A stretch of 64,000 bases of DNA from Parapristionchus giblindavisi (Eukaryota; Nematoda; Chromadorea; Rhabditida; Diplogasteridae). Every line of letters begins with the position of its first letter. Positions within the stretch are counted from its first letter, which is position 1. The notes under the pieces are model-generated. The model did no database searches. It was not told the origin of the DNA and worked only from the letters and a program-made list of their open reading frames with translations. Shown piece after piece: positions 11,201-23,196 of this stretch. Position numbers and translations under genes: made by a program. Where the stretch lies: assembly GCA_943737045.1 (NCBI GenBank), contig CALSFV010000105.1, positions 1 to 64,000 of the forward strand. The letters run 5' to 3'.

Positions 11201-14200
11201 AGAAAACACGGTACATAATGGATAAATAAATTAAATAGATGGATTCCGTATGCTTGCCCACCCGGCACTTTCTGGTCGCTGCCTACTCTCATGAGACAGA
11301 CTCTAGCAGTATATCCGTTGACATGCAGATATCCATAGGTCGAAAAGTATGTCCCAAGGTACACAGCCTGACCGCATTTTGGGATTTTTTTGGAACACCT
11401 GACCGCATTTTGCAAAAAAAAGATGGGTTTGCAGGATGTTATCAACTGCGTTGTGTGGCATTCCTAGCAGTAGAGTGGCACACAACGCACCATACACTAC
11501 AATTCGCAAAACCGTTGCTTTCAACCTATGTTCTTGCTTTAAAGTGGAATATCTTTACCCGATGTCGACGAATTGCCTTGATTTTTTAAAATATAACATG
11601 GTAATATACACAGCTAGCTATAAAATCAGCCGCAATAAGGAAAAAATCACATGCTCCGCACCATACTTTTTCATCAAACATGTGTGTCACATACGTGGGC
11701 GACCTTTGTCGCTGGAAATTAAAATCGGGTGGGTCGGACGCATAAATTTTATTTTCGAGTGAATTTTGCCTGAATAGTTTTCATTTTTGAGTGGATTTTA
11801 GCTAAATCGGGTGGGTTGGGTGCCAAAATCGGGTGGGTCTTGTCGCTAGCGGCAATGCCGCTCACGTATGGTGTGTCAGATTTAGGGCTATGTTCAACGT
11901 ATGTTCCAGGGAATTAAACTTTTATTTTTTAAACTATTTCTATCATACATGGGCGGGGTACCTGGAGCTCGATTCTACAAGGGGCTTCCGAACCAAAAAT
12001 GGTTAATTTTACAGGGGACTTTCACTGTTTTTTTCAAAAATGTCACCTAAATCTCATTTTTAACAGGGGGCTTTCCACAAATTTTCGAAAAGCCATAATT
12101 TTACAGGGGGCACCTCCATGTCGGCGCCCATATGTGATTTCTATATTACATTTGCGAAATGCGGCAGATTTTTCTTGTACTATTTTTCATGCTCTTTTTT
12201 ATGTTTATATTGCATATTACCCTTGAGCATGACAAAAGTTTCTCGAAAAATTGAAAAATCATTTTGACCGAAAATTTTCCAAAAAAGCGAAATACCTGAC
12301 CGCATTTTGAAAACCATGAATCGGTTAAAACTTGAAAAAAAATCACTAGAAAAGAAGTGTAATTGTTGCCACATGGTCTTCGCAAACCTGGCAATTCCCG
12401 TAACAAACAAAAAAGTCTCAACCCCCGTAACACAGTTAGCTACTCGAGCCGAGGAATTGAGGGGGGCACTTCGATGTTGAGTTATTCTTCTTTTGTCATC
12501 TTATTCAGTTCAGACCACTCATTACTTGTTAATTAATAATTAAAAATAAAAATAATCAATACAAAAAATATGCAGGAATTGCAACTGGAAGACGAGACGC
12601 CACTCCCGCCCGGAACACGGCTTACGGTCGAGATGGGACCTCGCGAAACGGGTATTGATTTTTTTCTGCTCGATTATTGATTGTGTTCGTTTATCGATTG
12701 ATTCTAGTCGATTATTGATTGATTTGACTAAATGGTCCAATTCAGATTCGGGAAAGCGCTATCGCGGCAAGGTGACTTCCGCACGCAAGGCTGCCGAAGC
12801 CACCGGACAGTACTGGGGTTACTCGGTGCGAATAGCCAAGAGAATTGGAGAGGTACGGTAGGGGAACGGTGATGGGCGATCGGAAACTGAGCTTTTACAG
12901 ATAATCATAGGGGTACAATCATACGTGGGTGGCATTGTCGCTAGCGGCAAAGCCCACGCGGTTTTGGCACCCGACCCACCCGATTTTGCAAAAATCATTC
13001 AAAAATGAAAACGATTTGGCCAAAATTCGTACAAAAACGACATTTTTATGTCCAATTCTCCCTATTTTTGCATCCGACCCACCCGATTTATTATTCCAGC
13101 GACAATGGCTGCCCACGTATGGGTACAATAGATGAATAGTGATGGCTTCATTGCTTTTATTTCATTTGTTATCACAAATTGACTCAATGAAAGATAAACT
13201 ATCGAGAAATGATTTATTTAAGAGACCGGCTCGGTAAGACTCGAGCATTTTGACCCCCTGCCGGACATTCGCGAGGAATTTCGATCTGGCCCTCAATACT
13301 TTCATCATAGACACATACCGGGGGGAGACCGATGAAAGTTATAGTGAAAATGCCCTTAAACTCAAACCCGGCTCAAATATGTCACATTAATTAAAAAATT
13401 GAAAAAATCATATCTTTTCAATCGTGATAGCTAGGACTTTTATTTCTTTTTATTAGTGAATAACATGTCAAGCACTCTTACAAACACTGCTGAACACTAA
13501 TATCATATCGTTTTGAATATGTTTTTTCGGGTCTGATTTTCAGATTTTTTTCCTTCTATCCTCGTTGAAGAGATACTGCAAGAAAATTCATAGTGCATAT
13601 TGTAGCCCTGACGATTATGTACATGTTGGTCACATTCCCTTGGCCAGCCAGTTTGTCATAAGCCTCGAGAATTGCAACTGAATATGAGATATGTGTAAAT
13701 TGGAAAAATCGAAAATTAAATTTCTTGAAATTCGCAAGAGCAAGAGTTAGCTTTACAATGTCATTTTACTCGTAGCGATGCGCGTACATAGGAAAAATAT
13801 ACAAATAGACTTGGACTACATTTTTTAAAAATTTAGAAAAATAATTATTTTATTTTTATTTTTTCAACTGCCACATTCAGTCGACCGTCAAGGAAAGTTG
13901 ATTCATAGGGCGGATGGTGGCTAATGCATGTGCGTTTGCAGAAACGACTGCAACGTGAAGAGTCGTCGTTTAGCAGATCTTGAATTTATTTTTTTATTTA
14001 TCAAACTTGAATATTTATATGTTTCTTTCATATAAATCGGTTGGAAGGTAGCGCATTGCATCCAAAGCTGTACCATTTTAATCAGTACGAGTATACGCTA
14101 TTGGACTACCGTCAACGTCAAGAATCGCGAACTGATTTTTTTTCAGTCGACCCATTATTTTCAACCATGACCCGGGGTTCATGGTTGAGAATGGTTGAGG

Positions 14201-16716
14201 TCGAAAAATTCATGATGATCCCAGACCAAATACTATTTGGCAATATATCAACAGTGGGCCAACTTTTATTTTTATGGATTCCATAACTCGAATTACCGTA
14301 ATAGTAATGCACGTACATGAATTTTCCGAGAATCTCACCACATTATTATAGGATACGGTAGCTAGATTACGGTAATTCGAACTATGGTATCCATAAAAAT
14401 AAAAGTTGGCCCACTGCTGATATAATGCCAAATAGTATTTGATATGGGATCATCATGAATTTTCGGCCTCAGAAATTCTCAACCATGAACCCGGGGTCAT
14501 GGTTGAAAATCATGAGTCGACTGAAAAAAAAAATCAGTTCGCGATTCTTGACGTTGACAGTAGTCCAATAGCGTATACTCCTACAGATTAAAATGGTACA
14601 GCTTTGGATGCAATACGCTACCTTCCAACCGATTTATATGAAAGAAACGTATAAATATTCAAGTTTGATAAATAAAAAAATAAATTCAAGATCTGCGAAA
14701 CGACGACTCATCACGTTGCAGTCGTTTCTGCAAACGCACATGCATTAGCCACCATCCGCCCTATGAATCAACTTGCCTTGACGGTCGACTGAATGTGGCA
14801 GTTGAAAAAATAAAAATAAAATAATTATTTTTCTAATTTTTTTTAAAATGTAGTCCAAGTCTATTTGTATATTTTTCCTATATACGCGCATCACTACGAG
14901 TAAAATGACATTATAAAGCTAACTCTTGCTCTTGCGAATTTCAAGAAATTTAATTTTCGATTTTTCCAATTTACACATATCTCATATTCAGTTGCAATTC
15001 TCGAGGCTTATGACAAACTGGCTGGCCAAGGGAATGTGACCAACATGTACATAATCGTCAGGGCTACAATATGCACTATGAATTTTCTTGCAGTATCTCT
15101 TCAACGAAGATAGAAGGAAAAAAATCTGAAAATCAGACCCGAAAAAACATATTCAAAACGATATGATATTAGTGTTCAGCAGTGTTTGTAAGAGTGCTTG
15201 ACATGTTGTTCACTAATAAAAAGAAATAAAAGTCCTAGCTATCACGATTGAAAAGATATGAATTTTTCAATTTTTTAATTAATGTGACATATTTGAGCCG
15301 GGTTTGAGCCTAAGGGCATTTTCACTATAACTTTCATCGGTCTCCCCCCGGTATGCGTCTATGATGAAAGTATTGAGGGCCAGATCGAAATTCCTCGCGA
15401 ATGTCCGGACCATGCTCGAGTCTTACCGAGCCGGTCTCTTAAGAGTATAGATCCGTGGGAGTACGGTAGACGATTATCGCGAACTGACTTTAAAAATCAC
15501 CAATTGTAGGTGATGGATCATGACAAGTACGATTGCATCATCGGCACGTCGCCAAAGGGAGCGAGAGCGACTGAGCTAGAAGTGGACACACTGACCCATT
15601 CGTATGTGCATACTGTAGCTGGTTTATTGATTTTTCTAGGACCAATCAATGATTATCGATTGATTACAGTAAGATATTGATCGTCTTCGGAGGCATTGAG
15701 GGAGTCGACGCGGCCATTGAGGGAGATGAGGCGTACGAGGAGACATCGGCTGAGGTGAGTATTGATTGATTATTGATTTGTTTTTTGAATTATTGATTGG
15801 TTATCTATGTATGTTGAAGCTCCATTCGATAATACTGTGTAGATAGTGGATTTGCAATATTGATTTTTATGATTATTGATTGATATTCAGGAAGCATTCA
15901 CGTTGCTCCTCCGACCCTTCGTTGCCAATGGATCCAGATCAGAGAGGTAATGTTCAAAATTATAAGAAATCAAAAGAAAAACAGAGAAAACTCTCCTCGT
16001 TTTGTACACTCTCGCCTTGTTTTCTTTCCTTTTGAATTCTCCGTTGTTACGGCGGATGTTACTCGGAGGCACATAAGACAAATGTGATACCGCATAAGTA
16101 AAAATAATGAGTGTTGGGCCACCAAAATAATGCAAACATTTTACATTACATCGTCTTTTCGAAATATGGTCGAATCAATAATGTGGGTCCAAATATGTGA
16201 AACAGCTGTTGATAACTCTGCCTTCGAAAAGACTAGAGAATATCGATATAGATTCACCACATTGATAATGTAGAATTTGCTCACAGAAAAGATATAGATC
16301 TTTCCTGACAATGAGTTGTAATGTCCTCCTCCCGCCCCATTATTGCATGTTGCACACTTGTTCTCGTATAGTATAAGCTTCCGTCTCTGTGATAAAGTAT
16401 TGACCACTGAAACCACCACATGGATCATGGTGGTGCTACACCTAAGAATCGGCAAAAGAGTTGCATCGGCCGGGAATCGAACCCGGGCCGCCCGCGTGGC
16501 AGGCGAGCATTCTACCACTGAACCACCGATGCGCTCGATTTCCCTGTTGCATTGCGGTTCCACGAGTCGTAGGTAGACTTCCGCAGTTCCGATTGGTCGA
16601 TTGACTGTGTCTAATTACTTATTTTAATTTTTTGCAGAATCGAAGAGAACGTGCTGGTTGGTCTGTCTACGGTCGACTCTCGTCTGGCTGATCTCTACGG
16701 TGTCGAATGCCAATAG
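7290..16716 (+). CDS. SPOUT1: SPOUT-fold RNA methyltransferase (C9orf114 type)
   Basis: Putative RNA methyltransferase of the SPOUT superfamily, C9orf114/CENP-32 family. Fourteen exons: 7290-7386, 7539-7600, 7907-7979, 8080-8168, 8896-8969, 9288-9384, 9583-9649, 10058-10191, 12576-12651, 12746-12852, 15510-15601, 15670-15754, 15891-15946, 16638-16716; all phases fit, 395 aa against about 376 in human. A charged N-terminus and an acidic linker (exon 3) precede YSLSIAIPGSFLLNAQSAEL, then LFRVSEIIVYDES, ARILEYLECPQYLRKALF, and GLLNPLDAQHHL. The C-terminal part has a GKV..ARKA segment (exon 10), YDCIIGTSPKGA, ILIVFGGIEGVDAAI and a VGLSTVDSRLADLYG tail, as in the family; the IGTS and VFGG segments form the knotted cofactor-binding region. 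Exon 3 uses a weak donor (GTCTCC). Intron 8 holds a LINE fragment, intron 10 a 2.2 kb palindrome, intron 13 an antisense tRNA. Confidence 0.92.
8178..8255. repeat. (ATT)n microsatellite
   Basis: Near-perfect ATT repeat that starts 10 bp after the exon 4 donor of SPOUT1 and grades into ATG units. The poly-Ile reading frames on both strands are artefacts. Confidence 0.95.
10291..10581 (-). pseudogene. LINE ORF2 C-terminal fragment
   Basis: An open 96-codon stretch (MLGISLRDRWRNERIRDATK .. WAQKIKRMTMDRWARN .. VAGRPPPRWRDDL) has the pattern of the region after the reverse-transcriptase domain in RTE/CR1-like LINEs: an MLGI-RDR segment, a W-A-K/H-I-R segment and GRPxxRWxDD. No catalytic RT motif is left, so this is a 5'-truncated remnant, antisense in SPOUT1 intron 8. 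Confidence 0.65.
10680..11560. repeat. Dispersed repeat E (GACCGCATTTTG type), two adjacent copies
   Basis: Two stretches (about 10680-10950 and 11240-11560) share CCCGGCACTTTCTGGTCGCTG, a tCtcAtGAGaCAGaC-like hairpin word and, in the second, a repeated CTGACCGCATTTTG. Shorter pieces occur near 12295, 18960-19110 and 60660-60750. Boundaries are not clear and no coding sequence is evident. Confidence 0.45.
11690..11870. mobile_element. MITE family D, copy 1
   Basis: Bounded by CATACGTGGGC and its inverse CTCACGTATG, with internal ATCGGGTGGGT words and GTCGCTAGCGGCAA. Other copies: 12920-13121 and 61378-61530. It lies in SPOUT1 intron 8. Confidence 0.65.
11944..12136. mobile_element. MITE family C, copy 3 (inverted)
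   Basis: Reverse-orientation member of the family at 1215-1406, beginning CATACATGGGCGGGGTACC and carrying two ACAGGGG(G)..TTT segments. Located in SPOUT1 intron 8. Confidence 0.65.
12920..13121. mobile_element. MITE family D, copy 2
   Basis: Ends CATACGTGGG and CCCACGTATG, with GTCGCTAGCGGCAA and ACCCGACCCACCCGATTT inside. It starts 67 bp after the exon 10 donor of SPOUT1. Confidence 0.65.
13222..15438. mobile_element. 2.2 kb fold-back element (palindrome)
   Basis: Two arms of about 1.07 kb (13222-14300 and 14368-15438) are nearly exact inverted copies around a 67 bp spacer. The outer end reads GAGACCGGCTCGGTAAGACT and TTAA flanks both ends, a possible 4 bp target duplication. No long reading frame is present in the arms. 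It fills most of SPOUT1 intron 10. The few differences between arms are single-base changes and small indels, so the element looks young or conversion-maintained. Confidence 0.85.
16462..16532 (-). tRNA. tRNA-Gly (GCC)
   Basis: 71 nt cloverleaf on the minus strand: acceptor GCATCGG pairs with CCGATGC, D-arm with TGGTTCAGTGGTAGAA (A box), anticodon loop CTGCCAC with anticodon GCC, T-arm CCCGGGTTCGATTCCCGG (B box), discriminator A. A TTTT run follows a few bases downstream as a pol III terminator. It lies antisense inside the last intron of SPOUT1. Confidence 0.97.
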
Positions 16717-16988
16717 GCGCCTACAGTATACCTCATGCACCACCCCTACCCCACCCACACCACGTTTTGTTATCGTTATCAACCAATGTTACTGTTATCG
16801 CTGACTTCCGTTTGTTGTTTGTTTGCCTCGTTTCCGCATAAAGGTCGTCATTACCAGTACGCTCGTACTTGTTTAATATGCTAGAGTCTGCCGAACTCAG
16901 GCGAATTATCTATTATTGATCGATTTTAATCGATAATTTCAAGTTATTACTGATTTATCTTCAAAATTTAAAATCGATATTGTCACAG
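16717..16988 (+). other. SPOUT1-PISD intercistronic gap with likely trans-splice acceptor
   Basis: 272 bp between the SPOUT1 stop and the PISD ATG on the same strand. A CATAAA at 16837-16842 is a weak poly(A)-signal candidate. The PISD ATG directly follows the acceptor-like TTGTCACAG, with no room for a separate 5' UTR. Together these suit a two-gene operon resolved by spliced-leader addition, or simply two close genes; inference only. Confidence 0.4.
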
Positions 16989-18348
16989 ATGTCTCTCGGC
17001 ACGAGTTGGCTCCGATCGATGGCAGGAGCCTGGCGCACCTCCTCGGTATACGGTATCTTGGTCCCGAACAGATTGTTACAGCATGCGCTTTGCAGTTTGT
17101 CCTCTCACGACGCCTGCAGTCGACAGTTACGACGGAGCAGGCGAAGGCGGCCAAGAAGTTGAGTACGTGATTGGATATAGTATACTAATAATAATAATAA
17201 TAATGATAATAATAATAGTAGTGATGATGATGCTATTAATATAATAGTAGTAATGGTAATGATATTGAAGGAATAAATATTATTATTATTATTATTGTTA
17301 TTATTATAATGATCATACATGGAATTGTTGATCAAGTTTGCATCCTCTATCATCGCGTATCTCGTCTCGTCTGTATCTCCCCCGAGTCTCGTTAAAGGCA
17401 CACCCCAAGCTAATTTGAAAACCCCCGCTCTGTATAGGTGTCGTCACAACCTTAGGCGGAGGCGTTTGCGGCGCAAATCTTCCGCCTGCTCTTGTGACGT
17501 CACTTTTTGTCGACAAACCGTTGGTCAAAACGTTTTCGGATACGGCCTCTGGTCACACTATCTTGCAGACAAGGAGAGCGAAAGAGTGTTGCCAGAGCGG
17601 AGAGTTTTAAAATTTGGTTGGGGGGTTTGCCTTTAGAGGTATTCGAGTGTGCGCTATCAATGAGAGAGCGTTTGTTTAGATCGTCTGGGATTCTATGTAT
17701 GTATACTGTTTTTTTTGTTTCTTGTCTTTCGCCTCCTCCACTGCATTGATAGATTTCACAATATTTATACAGGAGCGTGGTCTAAAAATGGGATATATGC
17801 ATACTGTAGTATGGTGGTATCGACAGTATCGATTATCGATTGACTGTAGTATTACTGTAGACTGTATACTGTAGTATCGATTAGTGTGACGGTCAAAGGG
17901 TGGAAGCCGTGTCAGTCAGTCAATAGAGAGAGAGCGGTTCTATTTGTACAACGGTTCTCTAACCGTTATCCATCCCTCTGTCCCTCTGCTTCTAATTCCT
18001 CTCCTGCTACCCTCCCTCTACCCTTCCCCTCCCTCTCCCCTCCCATACCCCTTCTTCTTCCACTACTACTGTTCAATTCGTTCTTTCGTTCGTTCAATTC
18101 CATTCTGTATGTATGTGTGTGTTGTTTCTCCTCCTCTCACTTTCATGTTTTGATGTCCCTCCTCCCCTCCCCTCCCCTCAACTCCCCCCCTCCATCTACT
18201 TCAACATCTCGTCTTAATTATCTAGATCTAAAGGGTACGACAGGGGGAAGGAAGGTATATCGCGGGGCACAGGGGAGAACTAATTATTGTCACAGTCTCT
18301 CTGTACTATACTTGTTTTCTTTCTCTTTCTCTGTCTATCATTGTCTCT

Positions 18349-18398
<50 letters not shown>

Positions 18399-21300
18399 CT
18401 GTCATACTATGTTTTCCGCCCATGGTGTGGGGAAGGGGGGGGGGGCGCCCCTGTTCGGCCTATACATATCCCCTACCTACGCCTATAGCTCTCCAAGCTT
18501 CATTTTTGTAGTTTGTAATGCGGTTTTTGAAACTTAGTCGGAAATGTTTCGAACTTGATTCTTGATGTGATATATATCTTGCTCAATCTATCGTGACACT
18601 AGTGTGCTCATGCGTTTCATAGAACAAAACGCCTGACTATATCTATTGATTACGGTGGTACCTCCCCTATCACGCCATAGCCCATAGTCTAAATATATGG
18701 TGTTGCCCTTCCCCATCACCACAACCCCCCCCCCTCTGCACACGCCATTTCCCATCAACAATGTTGCTGATCGTTGATTACCCGCATCATCATCATCACC
18801 ATTATTATTTTTATTATTATTATTACTATTATTATTATTATTATTACTATTATTATTATTATTATTATTATCATTATTATTCTTTATTCCATAAAAATTG
18901 GCGCCTCCACGAAAGCTATCGTATACCCATGCACATATCCTTGGCTTCCCTTTCCCTGCGTTCAGAATTTCCCCCAGCGTGCCCACCTATGAATCATTTC
19001 CATCATAGGTCGAAAAGTATGTTACAATGTACCAAGCCTGACAGGATTTTGAGCCAAAATTTCACAAAAATCGAAAAACCTGACCGGATTTTGCAAACCG
19101 ATAACCTAGCTATTCGAGGTATGATTCCAATCATACATTTTCAAACCCTCACAGTGTGAGGATTGACCCACCATATACGGCTCATTTTCAGGGTGACCCA
19201 CTATGTAAAGCTCATTTTTTATGTGAAAGATTACAATTTAAGCGGAAAAGAACGATTTCTCTAAATCGACACACTATATAAAAAAATTCGGTGAGGGCAC
19301 CGAAAATGTATGATTCCAGTGTGTTTATTGGTCGCTGAACCGTGGTGATGGGTCCTAGGGTAGTCTGGATAATTTCGGGTATTGGATCCATCCATACATT
19401 GAATGATTTACCCTCCTATTAGCGATTAATGTTCTAACTATTATTGTTGGATTATTTAATTGTTCGTTAAATGTGATCTCTGTTGTGAGTTAACTTTGTA
19501 TCATTGAAACAAGTTTACAGTTAACTCGATTTTTTGCGCACTTTTCACTCCCCTCCCCCCTCCTCCTCTCTCTCTCCCTCTCCTCTTGCGAATGAATCTG
19601 TTTTTCCTCGCTGTAGACACGTGAGATGGCAAGCATGGTGTATGTGGCTGATTTATTGATTGATTATCGATTTATTGATTGATTATCGATTTATCGATTG
19701 AAGGAGGCCGTATCTTTCTGCTGCTCTCGTCTACGACCCTCGCCGGAGGCCTGTACGCTGGTCACGTTTTGACGCCTGATTGGAGACAGATTATCGATCC
19801 ACAGCACTACTATGAAGACTGGAAGGTACGGTAGTGTTGGGGGTTACGGTAGCACGTGGAGGTTACTATAGTACGTGGAATTACGGTAGCACGTGGTAGG
19901 ATAGTGCTGGGAATTACGGTAGCACGTGGTAGGATAGTGCTGGGAATTACGGTAGCACGCAGGGGTTACGGTAGCGGCTTTGGAGGTTACGGTAGGAGGA
20001 AAAGTGTCCGAGGTAGGCGGAGCTGTCCAGTCTATGATCATGATCTCTGTGATGGTTGTACACTGCAGCGATGATGCAGCTACCTCGGTGGACGAGAGAG
20101 GGAAGGCGACTGAAGAGACGGCGAGAGAAGCAGAGGAGAAGAGCGACGAGAGACAAGGCGAAGATGAGAGAGTGCATGGCGATGATAGAGAGAGACGACT
20201 GAAGCGACGCCATCGAATCATTAGACGACTTCAGATGCGCACCTACTTCTCCCTGCCACTCAATGTGGTCTCGCGACTCGCCGGAGGATTGGCGAACAGG
20301 GTACGGTACTTGTTGGTTATCGATTGATTTATTGATTATTACAGTCCTTACTTTGATTGATATACAAATGATGGTACTAATTGCCTCATTACTCATCTGA
20401 CTTAAGTCTGATATGCTAAATGAATTTGAATTGATTGATATTATTGATTGAACCCATTTTAATTGATTAAATGTCTACCTACAGTAATCCCACGTATTCT
20501 GTTCAGGAGATTCCGGTGTCGTTGCGGAAGCCGCTCCTGGGCTTGTTCGCGCGTGTCTACGACTGCAGAATGGACGAAGCCGAAGTGGTGAGTGGTATCG
20601 ATTGATTGATTGATTGTGGTCGATACAGTATGACTTCAATTATTGATTGCTTCAGCGTGACCTCGCTGCGTACCCGACCTTCTCCGCCTTCTTTAACCGA
20701 ACACTGAGAACGGACGCCCGACCAATCAGCGCGACGCCGCTGGTATTGATTTATTGAATGATTATCGATTGATTATTGATTGACTATTGATTGATTTTTG
20801 ATTGACTATTGATTGATTATTGATTAATTATTGATTGATTAACCACGATTCATACTGACAATATTGATTAGTTTATGAATTTATTGATTTCTAGGTTTCT
20901 CCTGCCGACGGCACCGTGCTGCACTACGGTAAAATTGATGATGACCGCGTCGAGTTCGTCAAGGTACGGTAGTCTTGCGTATTATCGATTGATCAAGGAA
21001 CTTATTGATTGCTTGATTTTCAGGGTCATGACTATCACATTCGTGAATTCCTCGGTGATGTGGATATCAAGCCAAAGGTCGGTGTTGATTGATTTTTGTC
21101 GTTGTCTGTAGTCTTTTCGGGTTAAAGTCACGAAAAGAAAAGAAAACAGGTGAGATAGTGTGAAACGAGGATAGTTTTTTTCTGATTTTCAATTCTTTTC
21201 GTGTCTTTTGAACAGAAGCATTACTCCTTGTGGCTTTATTAGAAATTAGAAATAAGAAATGCGCAGTTAAATATGAAACGAATTTTAAATATCAAATAGA

Positions 21301-22519
21301 GTATGCTTGAATTACTAGAATTCTTATTCTAAATCAATCTATATTTCAGCCAGGTCACGAACTCTACCAGATGGTAATCTACCTTGCCCCTGGCAACTAC
21401 CACGCCTTCCACTCCCCTGCCCAATGGAAGTCCGATCATATCAGGCACTACCCAGGTACGGTAGTTGTGGGACATTTTATTGATTGATTAATATTTTGAA
21501 ACATTGAAAAAAGTAAACTAGCACGGTTGTTGTTGAACATTTTATTTATTGATTTATTGATTGATTCATTATTATTTTAAACCATTGAAGGCCTCCTTCT
21601 GTCAGTACGTCCGTCCCTGCTCACACGAGTGCCACATCTTTTCTGTCTGAATGAGCGGGTACCGTATTGCTAGATTACGGTAGCTATGGTGATCGCAAAC
21701 TAATCGATGGAACGTTTTAGGTGATCCTGAACGGCAGCTGGCAGCACGGATTCTTCTCGATGGCAGCAGTCGCGGCGACCAACGTCGGAGACGTGGCGAT
21801 TGATGCGGTGAGATCGATATATCGATTGATTGAGATAAATATAAATAAATATATATTAATAATATAATAATATATTTATCGCATCTTGCTGAAAAGAGAT
21901 TTTTTCGTAACAATTAAAATGCATATTGAAACAGGAAGTTGCGACGACTTATCGATTGCTACAGTACATTATCTGAATTATTGATTGATCGATTAGGGAC
22001 TACAGTAATCCTCCTCCCTCCAATGCAACATTCGTTCGTTGCAGGATCCGACCGTGCGCACGAACATCTCTCGCAGCAGGAAGGAGAAGGTGGAGAGTGT
22101 GCGATCGGAACTGGTTCATGGGTTCGCATCGGGCGAGAAGGTCGGCGAGTTCCGGCTCGGATCCACCATCGTACTGGTGAGTTACCGTAACCTACCGTAA
22201 TCATCCTGCACCGTACCACCTCTTACCGTATTGGTAAATTGAGGAGATGCCGGCTACGTTGTACACAGAAAATATCCCTAGAATTCCATCAGTGGATAGC
22301 TAAAGGGAAATATTCTCTAATTTTCATGGGATTTTTTCTGTGACTGTACATAGTTTTGTTGGTGTCTACCTAAATATTTAAATAAATAAATAAAATTTAT
22401 TTATTTATTTAAATTTTTTTTCAATTTTTCAGGTATTCCAAGCGCCGTCCAATCTCAAGTTTGCCGTGCACGCCGGTGATACGGTTCGCTACGGTCAGAG
22501 TCTCGTTGTTGATGTTTGA
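16989..22519 (+). CDS. PISD: Phosphatidylserine decarboxylase proenzyme, mitochondrial
   Basis: Makes phosphatidylethanolamine from phosphatidylserine in the mitochondrial inner membrane. Thirteen exons: 16989-17045, 17096-17162, 19704-19825, 20031-20300, 20507-20587, 20656-20742, 20895-20963, 21024-21077, 21350-21455, 21591-21658, 21721-21807, 22045-22176, 22433-22519; 428 aa (human about 409). The presequence is basic and Ser-rich (residues 1-41, with RRLQST as a likely processing area); a membrane span follows at 45-63. The core has VSPADG (Asp233), YLAPGNYHAFHSP (His287, His290), NGSWQHGFFSMAAVAATNVG and the self-cleavage motif LGST at 394-397, with Ser396 as pyruvoyl precursor. A 50 nt intron (17046-17095) restores the frame between exons 1 and 2; reading through it gives a false 60-codon frame. 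The start of exon 4 is uncertain: 20031 keeps phase, but a later CTGCAG acceptor also exists. Exon 4 carries a highly charged insertion. Confidence 0.93.
17391..17637. mobile_element. Hairpin MITE family A, interrupted copy
   Basis: The left arm (17391-17438) and right arm (17560-17637) of the common Gag-CTAATTTGAAA hairpin MITE are separated by about 120 bp containing TGTGACGTCACTTTTTGTCGAC. Similar GACGTCA-rich blocks stand alone near 8360-8480 and 52315-52440, so this looks like one short element inside another. Located in PISD intron 2. Confidence 0.5.
18352..18393. repeat. (CT)n microsatellite
   Basis: Pure CT run inside a longer pyrimidine-rich part of PISD intron 2. Confidence 0.95.
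18787..18885. repeat. (ATC/ATT)n microsatellite
   Basis: CATCAT grades into a long ATT repeat in PISD intron 2; the Tyr-, Ile- and Asn-rich frames over it are artefacts. Confidence 0.95.
19132..19312. mobile_element. MITE family B, copy 2
   Basis: Ends CATACATTTTC and GAAAATGTATG, with GAGGATTGACCCACCATAT inside; same family as 2229-2421. PISD intron 2. Confidence 0.7.
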
Positions 22520-22897
22520 GTATATCGATTGATTGATGATCACCTACCGTAATCCTCCGAATATCTATTGATTCACCCACGATTATTGATTGTTCCTACC
22601 GTAGTTGTTGACCACATATGAATTCCATGAAACACATACTCGCGCACAAACCAGGAGACTTGTACTAATCGATTGATTAGTATTAATATCGATTTTTTCC
22701 TTATTTTTCTTCCCTACCGGTGCAATTTCTCTTTCTGCCTTTCTCCGCGTATCAGATGTACATTCACCTGCCCCCATTTTATTTGTCCTTTCCCGCCATA
22801 AAACTACCGTAGTCAATGATTTATTGATTACTTTTTGCCCACTCGAATAGCTGCTTCTCTGTTGTTGTATCGAACTTTGTTAAACAATTGATCGATA

Positions 22898-22903
22898 AAT
22901 AAA
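22898..22903 (+). terminator. Poly(A) signal of PISD
   Basis: AATAAA 379 bp after the PISD stop, the first canonical hexamer downstream; cleavage probably a little further on. Confidence 0.6.
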
Positions 22904-23196
22904 GTATAATTAATATCTTCCAATCGATTTATTTCATCGCATTATTCGATAATTACCATTCTTAGGCAATGATAGAATTACGAGGAATTGCGGGGTTGTC
23001 TTCATGCCTGATGACTCTCACGGCGGCTCAATGATAGTAACTAAGAGGCTCTTGCCGGAGAAAAAAAGTATCGCAAACAGAGTGATGATAAGCACTAAAA
23101 CATCTTGGTTCTCCCAGCGCGAAAGTTGATTACGGTATATCTGGGTGCTCGCTTCTGACTAGACCTATCACCGAGTGTTTCGATTTCTTTATACAT

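Noticed and set aside
16343..16576. 77-codon plus-strand frame across the tRNA
   Set aside because: Shadow of the tRNA-Gly gene and flanking intron.
16980..17162. Continuous 60-codon frame starting MSLGTSWLRS and ending PRS
   Set aside because: It reads through a 50 nt intron (17046-17095); splicing shifts to the frame that continues into the PISD membrane span.
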